A stretch of DNA of 11,054 nucleotides, taken from positions 1 through 11,054 of the forward strand of contig DLGG01000024.1 in the NCBI GenBank assembly GCA_002482565.1, written 5' to 3'. The stretch comes from Solidesulfovibrio magneticus. GTDB taxonomy: Bacteria; Desulfobacterota; Desulfovibrionia; Desulfovibrionales; Desulfovibrionaceae. This document shows positions 1-6,903 of this stretch, piece after piece. The notes beneath the pieces were generated by a model that saw only the letters and a list, made by a program, of their open reading frames with translations, ran no database searches and was not told the DNA's origin. Each line of letters begins with the position of its first letter. Positions within the stretch are counted from its first letter, which is position 1. The position numbers and the translations under genes were made by a program.

Positions 1-1604
1 TCCGGGGCGGTGGTCACGTCGCCGGCCACGGCCGCGCCGCCGGTCAGGCGAAGGCCGACAAGCGAGGCCGCGCCGGCCAGATCGGCCAGGGAAACGGCCA
101 GCCGGCCGCGCACGTTGCCGCCGTCGATATGCACCTGCCCCAGGGTCACGGCGCCGCCCTGGCCGGTCAGGGCGGCCTGGTCCACGTCCACGATCCAGTC
201 GGCGGTGAGCAGGCCTTTGGCGTCGAAATCCAGGTCCTGGCCGGCCAGGGTCGTGCCGTCGGGGCCGGCCAGACCGGCGAGTTTGCCCTTGGCGGCCAGG
301 GTCGCGCCCGGGAAGCTGTTCGTGATCGGGCTGACGACCTGGGCCGAGGCCTTGATGTCGCCGTCGGCCAGATGCACGGGGCCGGCCCGGAAGCCCCGGG
401 CCGTGGCGTCGGCGCTAAGCGACGGCCGGGACAGCGGGCCGGCGACGGTAAATTTCGCGCCGAGCCGGCCGGCCAGGGCCGAAGTCGCCAGGCGCGAGGC
501 GTCGCTGATGTCGATGACGCCTTGTGCGGCCAGGGCGTCGGCGTCCGGGTCCATGGTCCCGGACAGGGAAACGCTGCCGAAGGCTCCCGAGATTTCGAGC
601 GTGGAAAGCTCCAGGGCGGAATCGGCCAGCCCGGCCCGGCCGGCCAGGACCAGCCGGGAGCGCGGGCCAAGAAAATCGTCGAAAAAAGGCGGCAGCAAGC
701 CCGGGGGGGGCCGCAGGCCGAGGTCCAGGGAAAAGTCGGCCCGGGCGTCTTTGGCCAGGGGGATGCCCAGCCCCAGGTCGGCCAGGAGCAGGTCGGCCGC
801 GCCAAGGCGGGCGGACAGGCGGCCTTTCCAGGCGGTCAGCGGACCGTCGCCCAGGGCTTCCAGGGCAAAGGGCGTGCGGTCGTCGCCGGCCAGGGCCGAG
901 GCGACAAGGCCCCCGGGCGCGTCGCTGAGGCTGGCCTTCACGGCCAGTCGCCAGTCGGCGTAATTAAGCGCCGCGCCCACGGACAGCGCCAGCGGCGCTT
1001 GCCCGTCCAGGCGCTTGGCGGCCAGGGTCAGGGCGGCCGCGCCCTGGCCCGACTCGGCCAGCCGGCCGGACAGGCTGATGACCGCGCTTTGGCCGGCCAG
1101 TTCCTTGTCGAGGATGACGCGCCCTATGGCCAGTCGGTCCAGCAGAATGGGCGGCAGCCGGGGAAAGCGCGGCGGCCACTCGAATTGCACCGGGACGCGG
1201 TGGGTTTCGGGGATGTCCGGGGCGCGGCGCAAGCGCACCACGTCGGCGGCGATTTCGTGGATGACCACCCGGCCGGTCAGTAGGGCGGCCGGGGACCAGG
1301 AAAAAGCGGCGTCGCTGATGATGAGCCACGGCCCCTTGGCGTCGGAAAGGGCGAAGCGGCCGACTTTGAGGGAAAAGGGCAGCGTGCCCGAGACGTTTTC
1401 GATGCGGGCGGCAAAGCCGCTGCCGGCCGTGATGGCGCGCTCGGCCACCCAGGCCGCGCCGCCAAGCCCCCAGGGCGTCAGCAGCGCCAGCCACAGGACG
1501 ATAACCAAACCGGCCAGCCCGCCCAAAACCAGGCTCAACCGGCGCGGCCAACGCCGTCCCGCCGCCGGGGTCTTCCCCCCATCCTGATCTACAGCATTCC
1601 CCAT
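1..1604 (-). CDS. tamB: TamB, inner-membrane-anchored translocation/assembly module protein (N-terminal part, runs off the window)
   Basis: The frame is open from an ATG at 1604 down to base 1 (534 codons, no stop) and its 3' end lies outside the window. TamB-family (DUF490/AsmA-like) proteins are anchored in the inner membrane and span the periplasm as a long beta-structured groove, working with TamA or other Omp85 proteins in envelope assembly and lipid transport. Residues about 1-22 are charged and basic (RRWPRR), then residues about 23-46 form one hydrophobic signal anchor. After it comes the TamB N-terminal pattern (SDAKGPWLIISDAAFSWSP, then an LLTGRVVI-type segment and a DRLAIGRVIL strand). 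Further on the protein is low-complexity, rich in Ala, Gly and Leu with short alternating strands, as expected of the repeat region. Full TamB proteins usually exceed 1200 residues, so over half is probably missing. The start is supported by a GGGGGGAG Shine-Dalgarno about 7 bases upstream. It lies directly downstream of tamA on the same strand, which is the usual pairing. Confidence 0.88.
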   Translation of the reverse strand, partial: MGNAVDQDGGKTPAAGRRWPRRLSLVLGGLAGLVIVLWLALLTPWGLGGAAWVAERAITAGSGFAARIENVSGTLPFSLKVGRFALSDAKGPWLIISDAAFSWSPAALLTGRVVIHEIAADVVRLRRAPDIPETHRVPVQFEWPPRFPRLPPILLDRLAIGRVILDKELAGQSAVISLSGRLAESGQGAAALTLAAKRLDGQAPLALSVGAALNYADWRLAVKASLSDAPGGLVASALAGDDRTPFALEALGDGPLTAWKGRLSARLGAADLLLADLGLGIPLAKDARADFSLDLGLRPPPGLLPPFFDDFLGPRSRLVLAGRAGLADSALELSTLEISGAFGSVSLSGTMDPDADALAAQGVIDISDASRLATSALAGRLGAKFTVAGPLSRPSLSADATARGFRAGPVHLADGDIKASAQVVSPITNSFPGATLAAKGKLAGLAGPDGTTLAGQDLDFDAKGLLTADWIVDVDQAALTGQGGAVTLGQVHIDGGNVRGRLAVSLADLAGAASLVGLRLTGGAAVAGDVTTAP

Positions 1605-1630
1605 AACCTGGCTCCCCCCGTCACCCCTTT

Positions 1631-1675
1631 GGGGGGTCCGGGGGCCTCAGGCCCCCGGCCGCCGGAGGCATCTTC
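1631..1675 (-). repeat. 45-bp hairpin repeat, copy 1, in the tamA-tamB gap
   Basis: These 45 bases are identical to 9331-9375, and the match stops exactly at both ends. The core is a perfect 9-bp stem (CCGGGGGCC at 1638-1646 and GGCCCCCGG at 1650-1658) with a 3-base loop. Read on the minus strand, the unit begins GAAGATGCC a few A-rich bases after the tamA stop codon and ends in six C. Those C can pair with a following G-run, giving a second hairpin. It resembles the intergenic repetitive hairpins scattered through Desulfovibrio genomes (from memory) and could act as a terminator, an mRNA 3'-end stabiliser or a REP-type element. Confidence 0.85.
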
Positions 1676-1688
1676 TGCTTTTTCGTTA

Positions 1689-3524
1689 CTAAAAAGACTG
1701 CCCGATGCTGCAATAGAACTGGGCGATGTCGTCGATGTCCTGGCGGCGGGCCAGCGGCGTGGCCACATCCACGCGGATGGGGCCGACCGGGGTGTAGACC
1801 CGCAGTCCCAGGCCCGCGCCGAGCATGATGGGTTGGTCGTAGGGCGGCAGGGCCTTGCCGAAAGCTGTGCCGCCGTCGAGGAAGGGCACGATGCCGACGA
1901 GTTCGGTGACGCGCCAGCGCAGTTCGGCCGAGAAGGTGAAAAGCGACGCGCCGCCCACCGGCGTCTTGCCGCGCATGGGCCCCACGCTCTGGTAGGAGTA
2001 GCCCCGGATGGAGCCGCTGCCGCCGGCGTACCAGCGCAGGTCCGGGGTGACGTTTTCGCTGTCCGTGCCGATGTTGGCCCCGCCCACGGCCCGGGTGGCC
2101 AGGACGAGGCCGGGCTTGTCGAGAATTTTGAGATAGTGGGCCAGGGTGAATTCCGGGCGCAGGAAGTTGTCCGCGCCGCTTAGGGTCCCCCAGTAGGGGG
2201 CCAGGGAGGCGGTGGCCAGCAGCCCTTTTTGCGGGTCGAGCACGTCGTCGCGGCCGTCGTAGCCGATCTCCACGGGCAGGAAGACGAAGCCGTAGCGGGC
2301 GTCGGACTCCCAGGGGCGGGACTCGTCTTCCTCGATGCGCGAGGCCCGATAGCCCAGGCCCGCACCGCCGGAGACCGAGTCGGTGAACTGGCGGCGAAGC
2401 GTTGCCGTGGCCGTGGCGTTTTGGCCCTTGTAGGCTTTCTTGTCTTCGTTGGCGACCCGCGCCTTGGCCTTGAACAGGTCCTTGGGCGTCAGCGCATCGG
2501 GTTTTTCAAAGGCGGCCTCGGCGAACTGCTCGATGCCCGAGGCGCTGCCGGCCACGGCGAGCTTTTCGCCGCCGCCGAAAAGATTGCGGTGCTCCCAGCC
2601 GATGTTGGCTCCGGGGCCTTCGTCGGTCTTGTAGTCCACGCCGCCCTTGACGGTGCGGTGCTTGCGTTCGGTCAGCGACGCCTTGATGGGGGCTTGGCCG
2701 GTTGCCGGGTCCACCGCGCCGGTTTCCACCTGCACGGCGGCGAAAAGCCCGGTGGCGTTGAGGGCACGGCGGTAGGCTTCCACGTCCTTGGCGTCGTAGG
2801 GCTGGCCTTGCTTCCAGGGGATCATGCCGGCCAGGTAGCTTTCCTTGACCGTGGTCAGGCCGGCAAACGTGGTCGGACCGAAGGCGGCCTTGGGGCCGGG
2901 GGAGACGGTCCAGACCACGGACACGGCGTGGTCGGCGAAGTTGGCCGTCACCTGCCGGTTGTCGATCTTGACGTCGGGGCGGGCCTCGTCGCGCAGGAGT
3001 TCGGTGATTTTCGCCTCGGCGTCGAGGATGGCCTTGGCGGTAAAGGGCGAGGGCACGACCAGTCCCAGGCGCTCGGCCGTGGGCAGGGCCGAGGCGTCGC
3101 CGCCGTCGGGGGTTTTGAGGATAACCGAGCGCAGGTCGAACTGCGGCCCGGGATCGATGGCGTAGGTGAGGACAGCCGGACTGGCGGCGCTGTCCAGGGA
3201 GACGGTCACGGTGGCGGCAAAACGGCCGCGCGACTGGAACACCTTGGCGAAGGCGGCCTTGTCCTCCTCGGCCCGGCGCTCCAGGAGCAGGGCCGAGTCC
3301 GGCGGCGCGTCGCGCAGGCCCTCGGCCTTGGAGACCTGATGCAGCAGATCAAGGAGTTCGGGATCGAGCTGGCCTTCGTAGCGCACGACATAGGCCAGTC
3401 CGGGCGGGACCTTGGCCTGTTCCACGCGGGTGGCCGCCCCGGCCGGGACAGCCAGGCCGGCGACGAGGATCAGGAGCAGCACAAGCCCGGTCAAGACTTT
3501 CGGAAAACGCTTCGCGCGCATCAT
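1689..3524 (-). CDS. tamA: TamA, Omp85-family outer-membrane protein with POTRA domains
   Basis: This 611-residue protein matches the TamA layout. A signal peptide (MMRAKRF, then a hydrophobic stretch, cleavage likely after VPAGA near residue 30) is followed by three POTRA-like segments (about 45-130, 133-210 and 213-288) and a 16-strand barrel region from about 293 to the end. The third POTRA ends with the typical RRALNATGLFAAVQVE segment. The barrel holds the conserved loop-6 motif SIRGY at 505-509 (Arg507), preceded by LRWYAGG, and later TPVGPIRVDVATPL. The chain ends in Phe (IGQSF), the outer-membrane beta-signal recognised by BAM. E. coli TamA is about 577 residues, so the length fits. 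The ATG at 3524 is chosen because it places the signal peptide at the N-terminus; an upstream ATG at 3638 would overlap the ATPase gene. No strong Shine-Dalgarno is visible, so translation may be coupled to the ATPase gene ending 49 bp upstream, or may begin at the in-frame GTG at 3545. tamB follows. Confidence 0.9.
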   Translation of the reverse strand: MMRAKRFPKVLTGLVLLLILVAGLAVPAGAATRVEQAKVPPGLAYVVRYEGQLDPELLDLLHQVSKAEGLRDAPPDSALLLERRAEEDKAAFAKVFQSRGRFAATVTVSLDSAASPAVLTYAIDPGPQFDLRSVILKTPDGGDASALPTAERLGLVVPSPFTAKAILDAEAKITELLRDEARPDVKIDNRQVTANFADHAVSVVWTVSPGPKAAFGPTTFAGLTTVKESYLAGMIPWKQGQPYDAKDVEAYRRALNATGLFAAVQVETGAVDPATGQAPIKASLTERKHRTVKGGVDYKTDEGPGANIGWEHRNLFGGGEKLAVAGSASGIEQFAEAAFEKPDALTPKDLFKAKARVANEDKKAYKGQNATATATLRRQFTDSVSGGAGLGYRASRIEEDESRPWESDARYGFVFLPVEIGYDGRDDVLDPQKGLLATASLAPYWGTLSGADNFLRPEFTLAHYLKILDKPGLVLATRAVGGANIGTDSENVTPDLRWYAGGSGSIRGYSYQSVGPMRGKTPVGGASLFTFSAELRWRVTELVGIVPFLDGGTAFGKALPPYDQPIMLGAGLGLRVYTPVGPIRVDVATPLARRQDIDDIAQFYCSIGQSF

Positions 3525-3573
3525 GGAAAACACGGTCGCTGCCACGGTTCGATCCGTAACACGCCCCCCCGGC

Positions 3574-6234
3574 TCAAGCAACCGGGGCGGCCGGCCGCCG
3601 CCCGGCTTCCAGGCGTTTTTGGATCTCCACCAGGACAAAGCCGACCGCGGCGGCGGCCAGGATGCGCAGCCAACTGGCCGCGCCGATGGGGGCCGCGCCG
3701 AAAAGCCGATGCATGAAGGGCACGTAGGTAAAAAAGGCCTGGAGCACCACGGCCAGGGCCACGCCGACCAGCACCCAGCGGTTGCCGGAAAGCGGCATGG
3801 ACAGGGCCGAGCGGGTGAGCGAACGGCAGTTGAAGAGATAGAGCGCCTCCATGGCCACGAACACGTTGACGGCCACGGTGCGGGCCGCTTCCGGGCTGGC
3901 CCCGGCGGACAGCTCCCATTCGTAGAGTCCGAAGGCGGCCACGAGCAGGGCCGCGCCCACGAGCAGGATGCGGCGGATGAGCAGCCCGTCGAGGATGGGC
4001 TGGCGCGGGTCGCGCGGGGCGCGCTCCATGATGCCCGGCTCCCGGGGCTCGAAGGCCAGCATGAGGCCGAGGCTGCCGGCCGTGGTCATGTTGATCCACA
4101 GGATCTGGACCGGCGAAATGGGCAGGTCCACGCCCAAAAGCACGGCGGCCAGGATGACCAGCCCTTCGCCCACGTTGGTGGGCAGGGTCCAGACGATGAA
4201 CTTCGAGAGATTGTCAAAAACACCGCGCCCTTCCTCCACGGCGGCCTCGATGGTGGCGAAATTGTCGTCGGCCAGCACCATGTCGGCGGCCTCCTTGGCC
4301 GCTTCCGTGCCGCCCAGGCCCATGGCCACGCCGATGTCGGCCTGCTTGAGGGCCGGGGCGTCGTTGACGCCGTCGCCGGTCATGGCGCAGACATGGCCAA
4401 GGCTTTGCAAGGCCTTGACAAGACGCAGCTTTTGTTCGGGCGAGACCCGGGCAAAAACGTGGGTCCCCTCGGCCTGGGCCGGCAGGTCGGCGTCGCTGGC
4501 CGCCTCGATGTCGCGGCCGGTCATGGCCCGGATGGGGGCGTCGCCGGACAGGCCGAGCTGGCTTCCTATGGCGGCGGCGGTGGCGGCATGGTCGCCGGTG
4601 ATCATCTTGACCATGACTCCGGCCTTGCGGCAGGCGGCCACGGCGGCCTGCGCCTCGGGGCGCGGCGGATCGATCATGCCGACAAGGCCCAGGAAGGTCA
4701 GCCCCTGGTCGCGGAGGCCTGGTTCGATGACGGCCGTGCCGGGCGGCAACGTACGCCGGGCCAGGGCCAACACCCGCAGCCCGCGCCCGCCCATGGCCTC
4801 GATGTCGCGGCGCACGGCTTCGGGGTCAAGCAGGCCGCCGGCGGCGTCGCGGCAACGCGGCAGGGCGGTTTCGGCCGAGCCTTTGAAATAGAGTGTCGGC
4901 GGCGCGCCCTCGCCCTCGTGGTGGAGCGTGGTCATGAACATGCGCTCGGATTCGAAGGGTTCATCATAAAGGCGCGGCCGGGCGACGGCCAGGGCATCCA
5001 GGGACAGCCCGGCCCGGCGGGCGGCCAGGAGCAGGGCGGCCTCGGTGGGGTCGCCGGTGAAAGTCTCGCCGTCTTCGGCCAGGGTCGCGTCGTTGCACAG
5101 GGCGGCGGCGGCCAGGGCCTGCGCCAGAGCGTCGCCGCCGTCCGGCGGGCCGGCGAAGGTCTGGCCGTCAAGGGTCCAGCGGCCTGCCGGCAGGACGATT
5201 TCCACCACGGTCATGCGGTTTTGGGTCAGGGTGCCGGTCTTGTCGGTGCAGATGACCGTGGTGGAGCCCAGGGTTTCCACGGCCGGCAGCCGGCGCACCA
5301 CGGCGCGGCGCGCGGCCATGCGCGAAACGCCGATGGCCAGGATGACGGTGACGGCGGCGGGCAGGCCCTCGGGGATGGCCCCCACAGCCAGGGCCACCGC
5401 AGCCATGAACATGTCGGTGGGGCTTTGGCCCCGGGCCACGCCCACGGCAAAGGTCAGGCCGGCCAGGGCCAGGATGCCGTAGAGGACGATGTGGGAGAAT
5501 TTGGCGATGGCGCGGGTGAGCGGCGTGGCCAGTTCGTCGGCGGCGGCGGTGAGCGCCGCGATGCGGCCGACGGCGGCGGCGTCGCCGGTGGCCGTGACCA
5601 CCCCCGTGCCCTGGCCGTAGGTGACGACCGAGGCGGCAAAGGCCAGGTTGGCCCGGTCGGCCAAGAGCGTGTCCTCGGGCAGGACGGCCGCGGACTTGTC
5701 CACGGGCACGGATTCGCCGGTCAGCGCCGATTCGTCGACGCGCAGGCTTTGGACCGTGAGCAGGCGCAGGTCGGCCGGCACCTTGTCGCCCGAGCGCAGG
5801 CGCACCACGTCGCCGGGCACGAGGTTTTCGGCGGCCATGACCTGCCAGCCGCCGTCGCGAAGCACGGCGGCTTCGGTGACCATGGACCGGGCCAGGGCGG
5901 ACAGGGCGGCCACGGCCTTGGCTTCCTGGAAATAGCCGATGACGGCGTTGACCAGGACCACGCCGCAGATGACCGAGGCGTCCACGGGTTCGCCGAGTAT
6001 GGCCGTGACGGCTCCGGCGGCCAGCAGGATGTAGATCAGCGGCTGGTGGAATTGGAGGGCGAAGCGCTTAAACGCGCTTATGTCGCCCTTGGCGGTGAGC
6101 GCGTTTTTGCCGTAGCGGGCCAGGCGGCTTTCGGCTTCGTCGGTGGTCAGCCCTGTATGGCTCGACGCCAGGGCGTCCAGGGCGTCATTGACCGGCAGGG
6201 CGTGCCAGGAGCGGATCGGCGGGGATTCAGGCAT
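3574..6234 (-). CDS. P-type cation-transporting ATPase, P2 (Ca2+-pump-like) subfamily
   Basis: This 886-residue inner-membrane ATP-driven cation pump is complete. In order: an N-terminal cation-ATPase domain (about 8-75); the actuator domain with TGES at 172-175; M4 with IPEGL at 287-291; the phosphorylation motif DKTGT with catalytic Asp331; KGSA in the nucleotide domain at 451-454; TGDH at 546-549; the hinge GDGVNDAPA at 620-628; and six C-terminal membrane segments. The layout is that of SERCA and bacterial Ca2+ pumps. By eye, Ca2+ ligands correspond at Glu289 (M4), Asn687 and Glu690 (M5), Asn715 and Thr718 (M6) and Glu796 (M8), but the M6 aspartate shared by both SERCA sites is Ala719, so the ion cannot be assigned. 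There is no heavy-metal CPC motif and no HMA domain, which argues against Cu/Zn export. The ATG start has AAGGA at 6242-6246, seven bases upstream. The stop lies 49 bp before tamA on the same strand. Confidence 0.93.
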   Translation of the reverse strand: MPESPPIRSWHALPVNDALDALASSHTGLTTDEAESRLARYGKNALTAKGDISAFKRFALQFHQPLIYILLAAGAVTAILGEPVDASVICGVVLVNAVIGYFQEAKAVAALSALARSMVTEAAVLRDGGWQVMAAENLVPGDVVRLRSGDKVPADLRLLTVQSLRVDESALTGESVPVDKSAAVLPEDTLLADRANLAFAASVVTYGQGTGVVTATGDAAAVGRIAALTAAADELATPLTRAIAKFSHIVLYGILALAGLTFAVGVARGQSPTDMFMAAVALAVGAIPEGLPAAVTVILAIGVSRMAARRAVVRRLPAVETLGSTTVICTDKTGTLTQNRMTVVEIVLPAGRWTLDGQTFAGPPDGGDALAQALAAAALCNDATLAEDGETFTGDPTEAALLLAARRAGLSLDALAVARPRLYDEPFESERMFMTTLHHEGEGAPPTLYFKGSAETALPRCRDAAGGLLDPEAVRRDIEAMGGRGLRVLALARRTLPPGTAVIEPGLRDQGLTFLGLVGMIDPPRPEAQAAVAACRKAGVMVKMITGDHAATAAAIGSQLGLSGDAPIRAMTGRDIEAASDADLPAQAEGTHVFARVSPEQKLRLVKALQSLGHVCAMTGDGVNDAPALKQADIGVAMGLGGTEAAKEAADMVLADDNFATIEAAVEEGRGVFDNLSKFIVWTLPTNVGEGLVILAAVLLGVDLPISPVQILWINMTTAGSLGLMLAFEPREPGIMERAPRDPRQPILDGLLIRRILLVGAALLVAAFGLYEWELSAGASPEAARTVAVNVFVAMEALYLFNCRSLTRSALSMPLSGNRWVLVGVALAVVLQAFFTYVPFMHRLFGAAPIGAASWLRILAAAAVGFVLVEIQKRLEAGRRPAAPVA

Positions 6235-6441
6235 GGGTGCATCCTTGGGGGGGCTGTCCCGAAAAGGGGGACGATAGTGCCTCTATGCCAGGATTTGCGG
6301 TCCGCTACAAGCCCGAGGCGGGAACGGGAAATATCGGCTGTCGACCGCGTTGGACCCCGTCGCCTTGTCACCTTTATCTCTGGCCTAACCGTTGTCTTGA
6401 ACGCTGACCAGTACCACCCAAGGCCCCTTTTTCGATCCAAG
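6235..6441. other. Intergenic leader upstream of the P-type ATPase gene
   Basis: About 207 bases without a plausible gene, somewhat less GC-rich than the coding flanks. It contains the ATPase Shine-Dalgarno and must hold its promoter if the terminator at 6442-6479 is efficient. I found no convincing -35/-10 pair. The best weak candidates on the minus strand are TTCAAG with GATAAA 17 bases later (near 6370-6400), and TTGTAG with CATAGA 17 bases later (near 6284-6312). A short GTCCC/GGGAC hairpin lies at about 6256-6272. Confidence 0.35.
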
Positions 6442-6479
6442 AAAAAAGAAGGCTCCTGCCAAAAAAACAGGGGCCTTCT
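6442..6479 (-). terminator. Intrinsic terminator of the DUF1640 gene
   Basis: On the minus strand a 12-bp stem with one mismatch (arms AGAAGGCCCCTG and CAGGAGCCTTCT, plus coordinates 6468-6479 and 6447-6458) with a 9-base T-rich loop runs straight into TTTTTT at 6447-6442. It begins 22 bases after the stop codon at 6502. The T-run is on the minus-strand side only, so it acts for the leftward gene and separates it from the ATPase gene. Confidence 0.9.
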
Positions 6480-6501
6480 GGCTGACGGCAATAGGGGAAT
6501 T

Positions 6502-6729
6502 TCAGGAGAAGATCTTGATGGCGGCCAAAAAGGCCACCCCCAGGGCAATCATGCTGCCCATGCGAATGGTCAGGCGCAACTCCAGGCGTTCCAGGTCGGC
6601 CTTGGTCGCCAGCCGCTCGTCGATCAATTCGGCCTGGGCATGGGCCAAGGTTTCCGCCTGCTCCTCGGTGAAGCCGGCGGCTTTGAGCTTTTTGGCAAAC
6701 GCCAGGGTATCGAAAGTCGTGGTGACCAT
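6502..6729 (-). CDS. DUF1640-type small coiled-coil protein with C-terminal membrane anchor
   Basis: The product has 75 residues. The N-terminal FDTLAFAKKLKAAGFTEEQA segment (residues 6-25) is the signature I associate with the bacterial DUF1640 (CCDC90-like) family. Residues about 20-55 are charged and heptad-like (EEQAETLAHAQAEL, then ATKADLERLELRLTIR), predicting a coiled coil. Residues about 57-73 (MGSMIALGVAFLAAIKIF) form a single membrane helix, leaving the coil in the cytoplasm or periplasm. The length suits the small bacterial members. The ATG has GGTGAG a few bases upstream, and a strong terminator follows the stop. No biochemical function is established for the bacterial proteins; the mitochondrial relative MCUR1 is linked to calcium uptake. 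It is divergent from the HD-GYP gene and on the same strand as the ATPase gene. Confidence 0.82.
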   Translation of the reverse strand: MVTTTFDTLAFAKKLKAAGFTEEQAETLAHAQAELIDERLATKADLERLELRLTIRMGSMIALGVAFLAAIKIFS

Positions 6730-6799
6730 AGGCTCACCATGCGCACGGGGGCGGAACCTGTCAATCCCTCCTGGCCCCCTTGGCGGCTGCCTCCGTCGG

Positions 6800-6826
6800 C
6801 ATTGCCGTCATTCCCGCCATTGCCGT
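6800..6826 (+). repeat. Three 9-bp direct repeats upstream of the HD-GYP promoter
   Basis: Three contiguous 9-mers read CATTGCCGT, CATTCCCGC and CATTGCCGT; the outer two are identical. The last ends one base before the -35 element at 6828. Tandem sites at this position could bind a transcription regulator, but chance in a GC-rich spacer cannot be excluded. Confidence 0.45.
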
Positions 6827-6827
6827 C

Positions 6828-6857
6828 TTGACCCTGGCCGAACCCATGGCCTACTAT
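6828..6857 (+). promoter_or_regulatory. Candidate sigma-70-type promoter of the HD-GYP/histidine kinase operon
   Basis: TTGACC at 6828-6833 matches 5 of 6 consensus bases. After an 18-base spacer, TACTAT at 6852-6857 matches 4 of 6, including the conserved TA and final T. Transcription would start near 6864, about 40 bases before the proposed GTG start at 6904. The -10 overlaps the in-frame ATG at 6856, which would then not be on the mRNA. Confidence 0.55.
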
Positions 6858-6903
6858 GCAAGCCGATATCCTGTTGTTGCACATTGGTGAAAGGCTGGTG
6901 ATC

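Noticed and set aside
129..1283. Plus-strand open frame of 384 codons antisense to tamB
   Set aside because: Composition is typical of a shadow (Gly, Gln, Ala, Arg), while the minus frame gives a signal anchor and the TamB N-terminal pattern without any stop for 534 codons.
3522..3638. Upstream ATG at 3638 as the start of tamA
   Set aside because: It would overlap the ATPase gene by 65 bases and put 38 non-hydrophobic residues before the signal peptide.
2229..3716. Plus-strand open frame of 495 codons antisense to tamA
   Set aside because: No recognisable domain or signal; the minus frame has a signal peptide, POTRAs, the SIRGY loop and a terminal Phe.
6256..6272. Short GTCCC/GGGAC hairpin in the ATPase leader as a riboswitch
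   Set aside because: Only five base pairs, no conserved riboswitch core and no expression platform visible.
6147..6548. Minus-strand open frame of 133 codons across the ATPase leader
   Set aside because: It runs through the strong terminator and overlaps the start of the ATPase gene out of frame; no family pattern.
6736..6764. TTGACA (minus strand, 6764-6759) with CATGGT 17 bases on as the DUF1640 promoter
   Set aside because: The -35 is perfect but the -10 is poor and overlaps the Shine-Dalgarno; the transcript would begin at or next to the ATG.
3412..6831. Plus-strand open frame of 1139 codons, antisense to the P-type ATPase and tamA
   Set aside because: It is Gly/His/Gln/Arg-rich with no domain pattern and mirrors a gene with every P-ATPase motif. 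GC-rich codon use on the true strand removes stops from the opposite frame.
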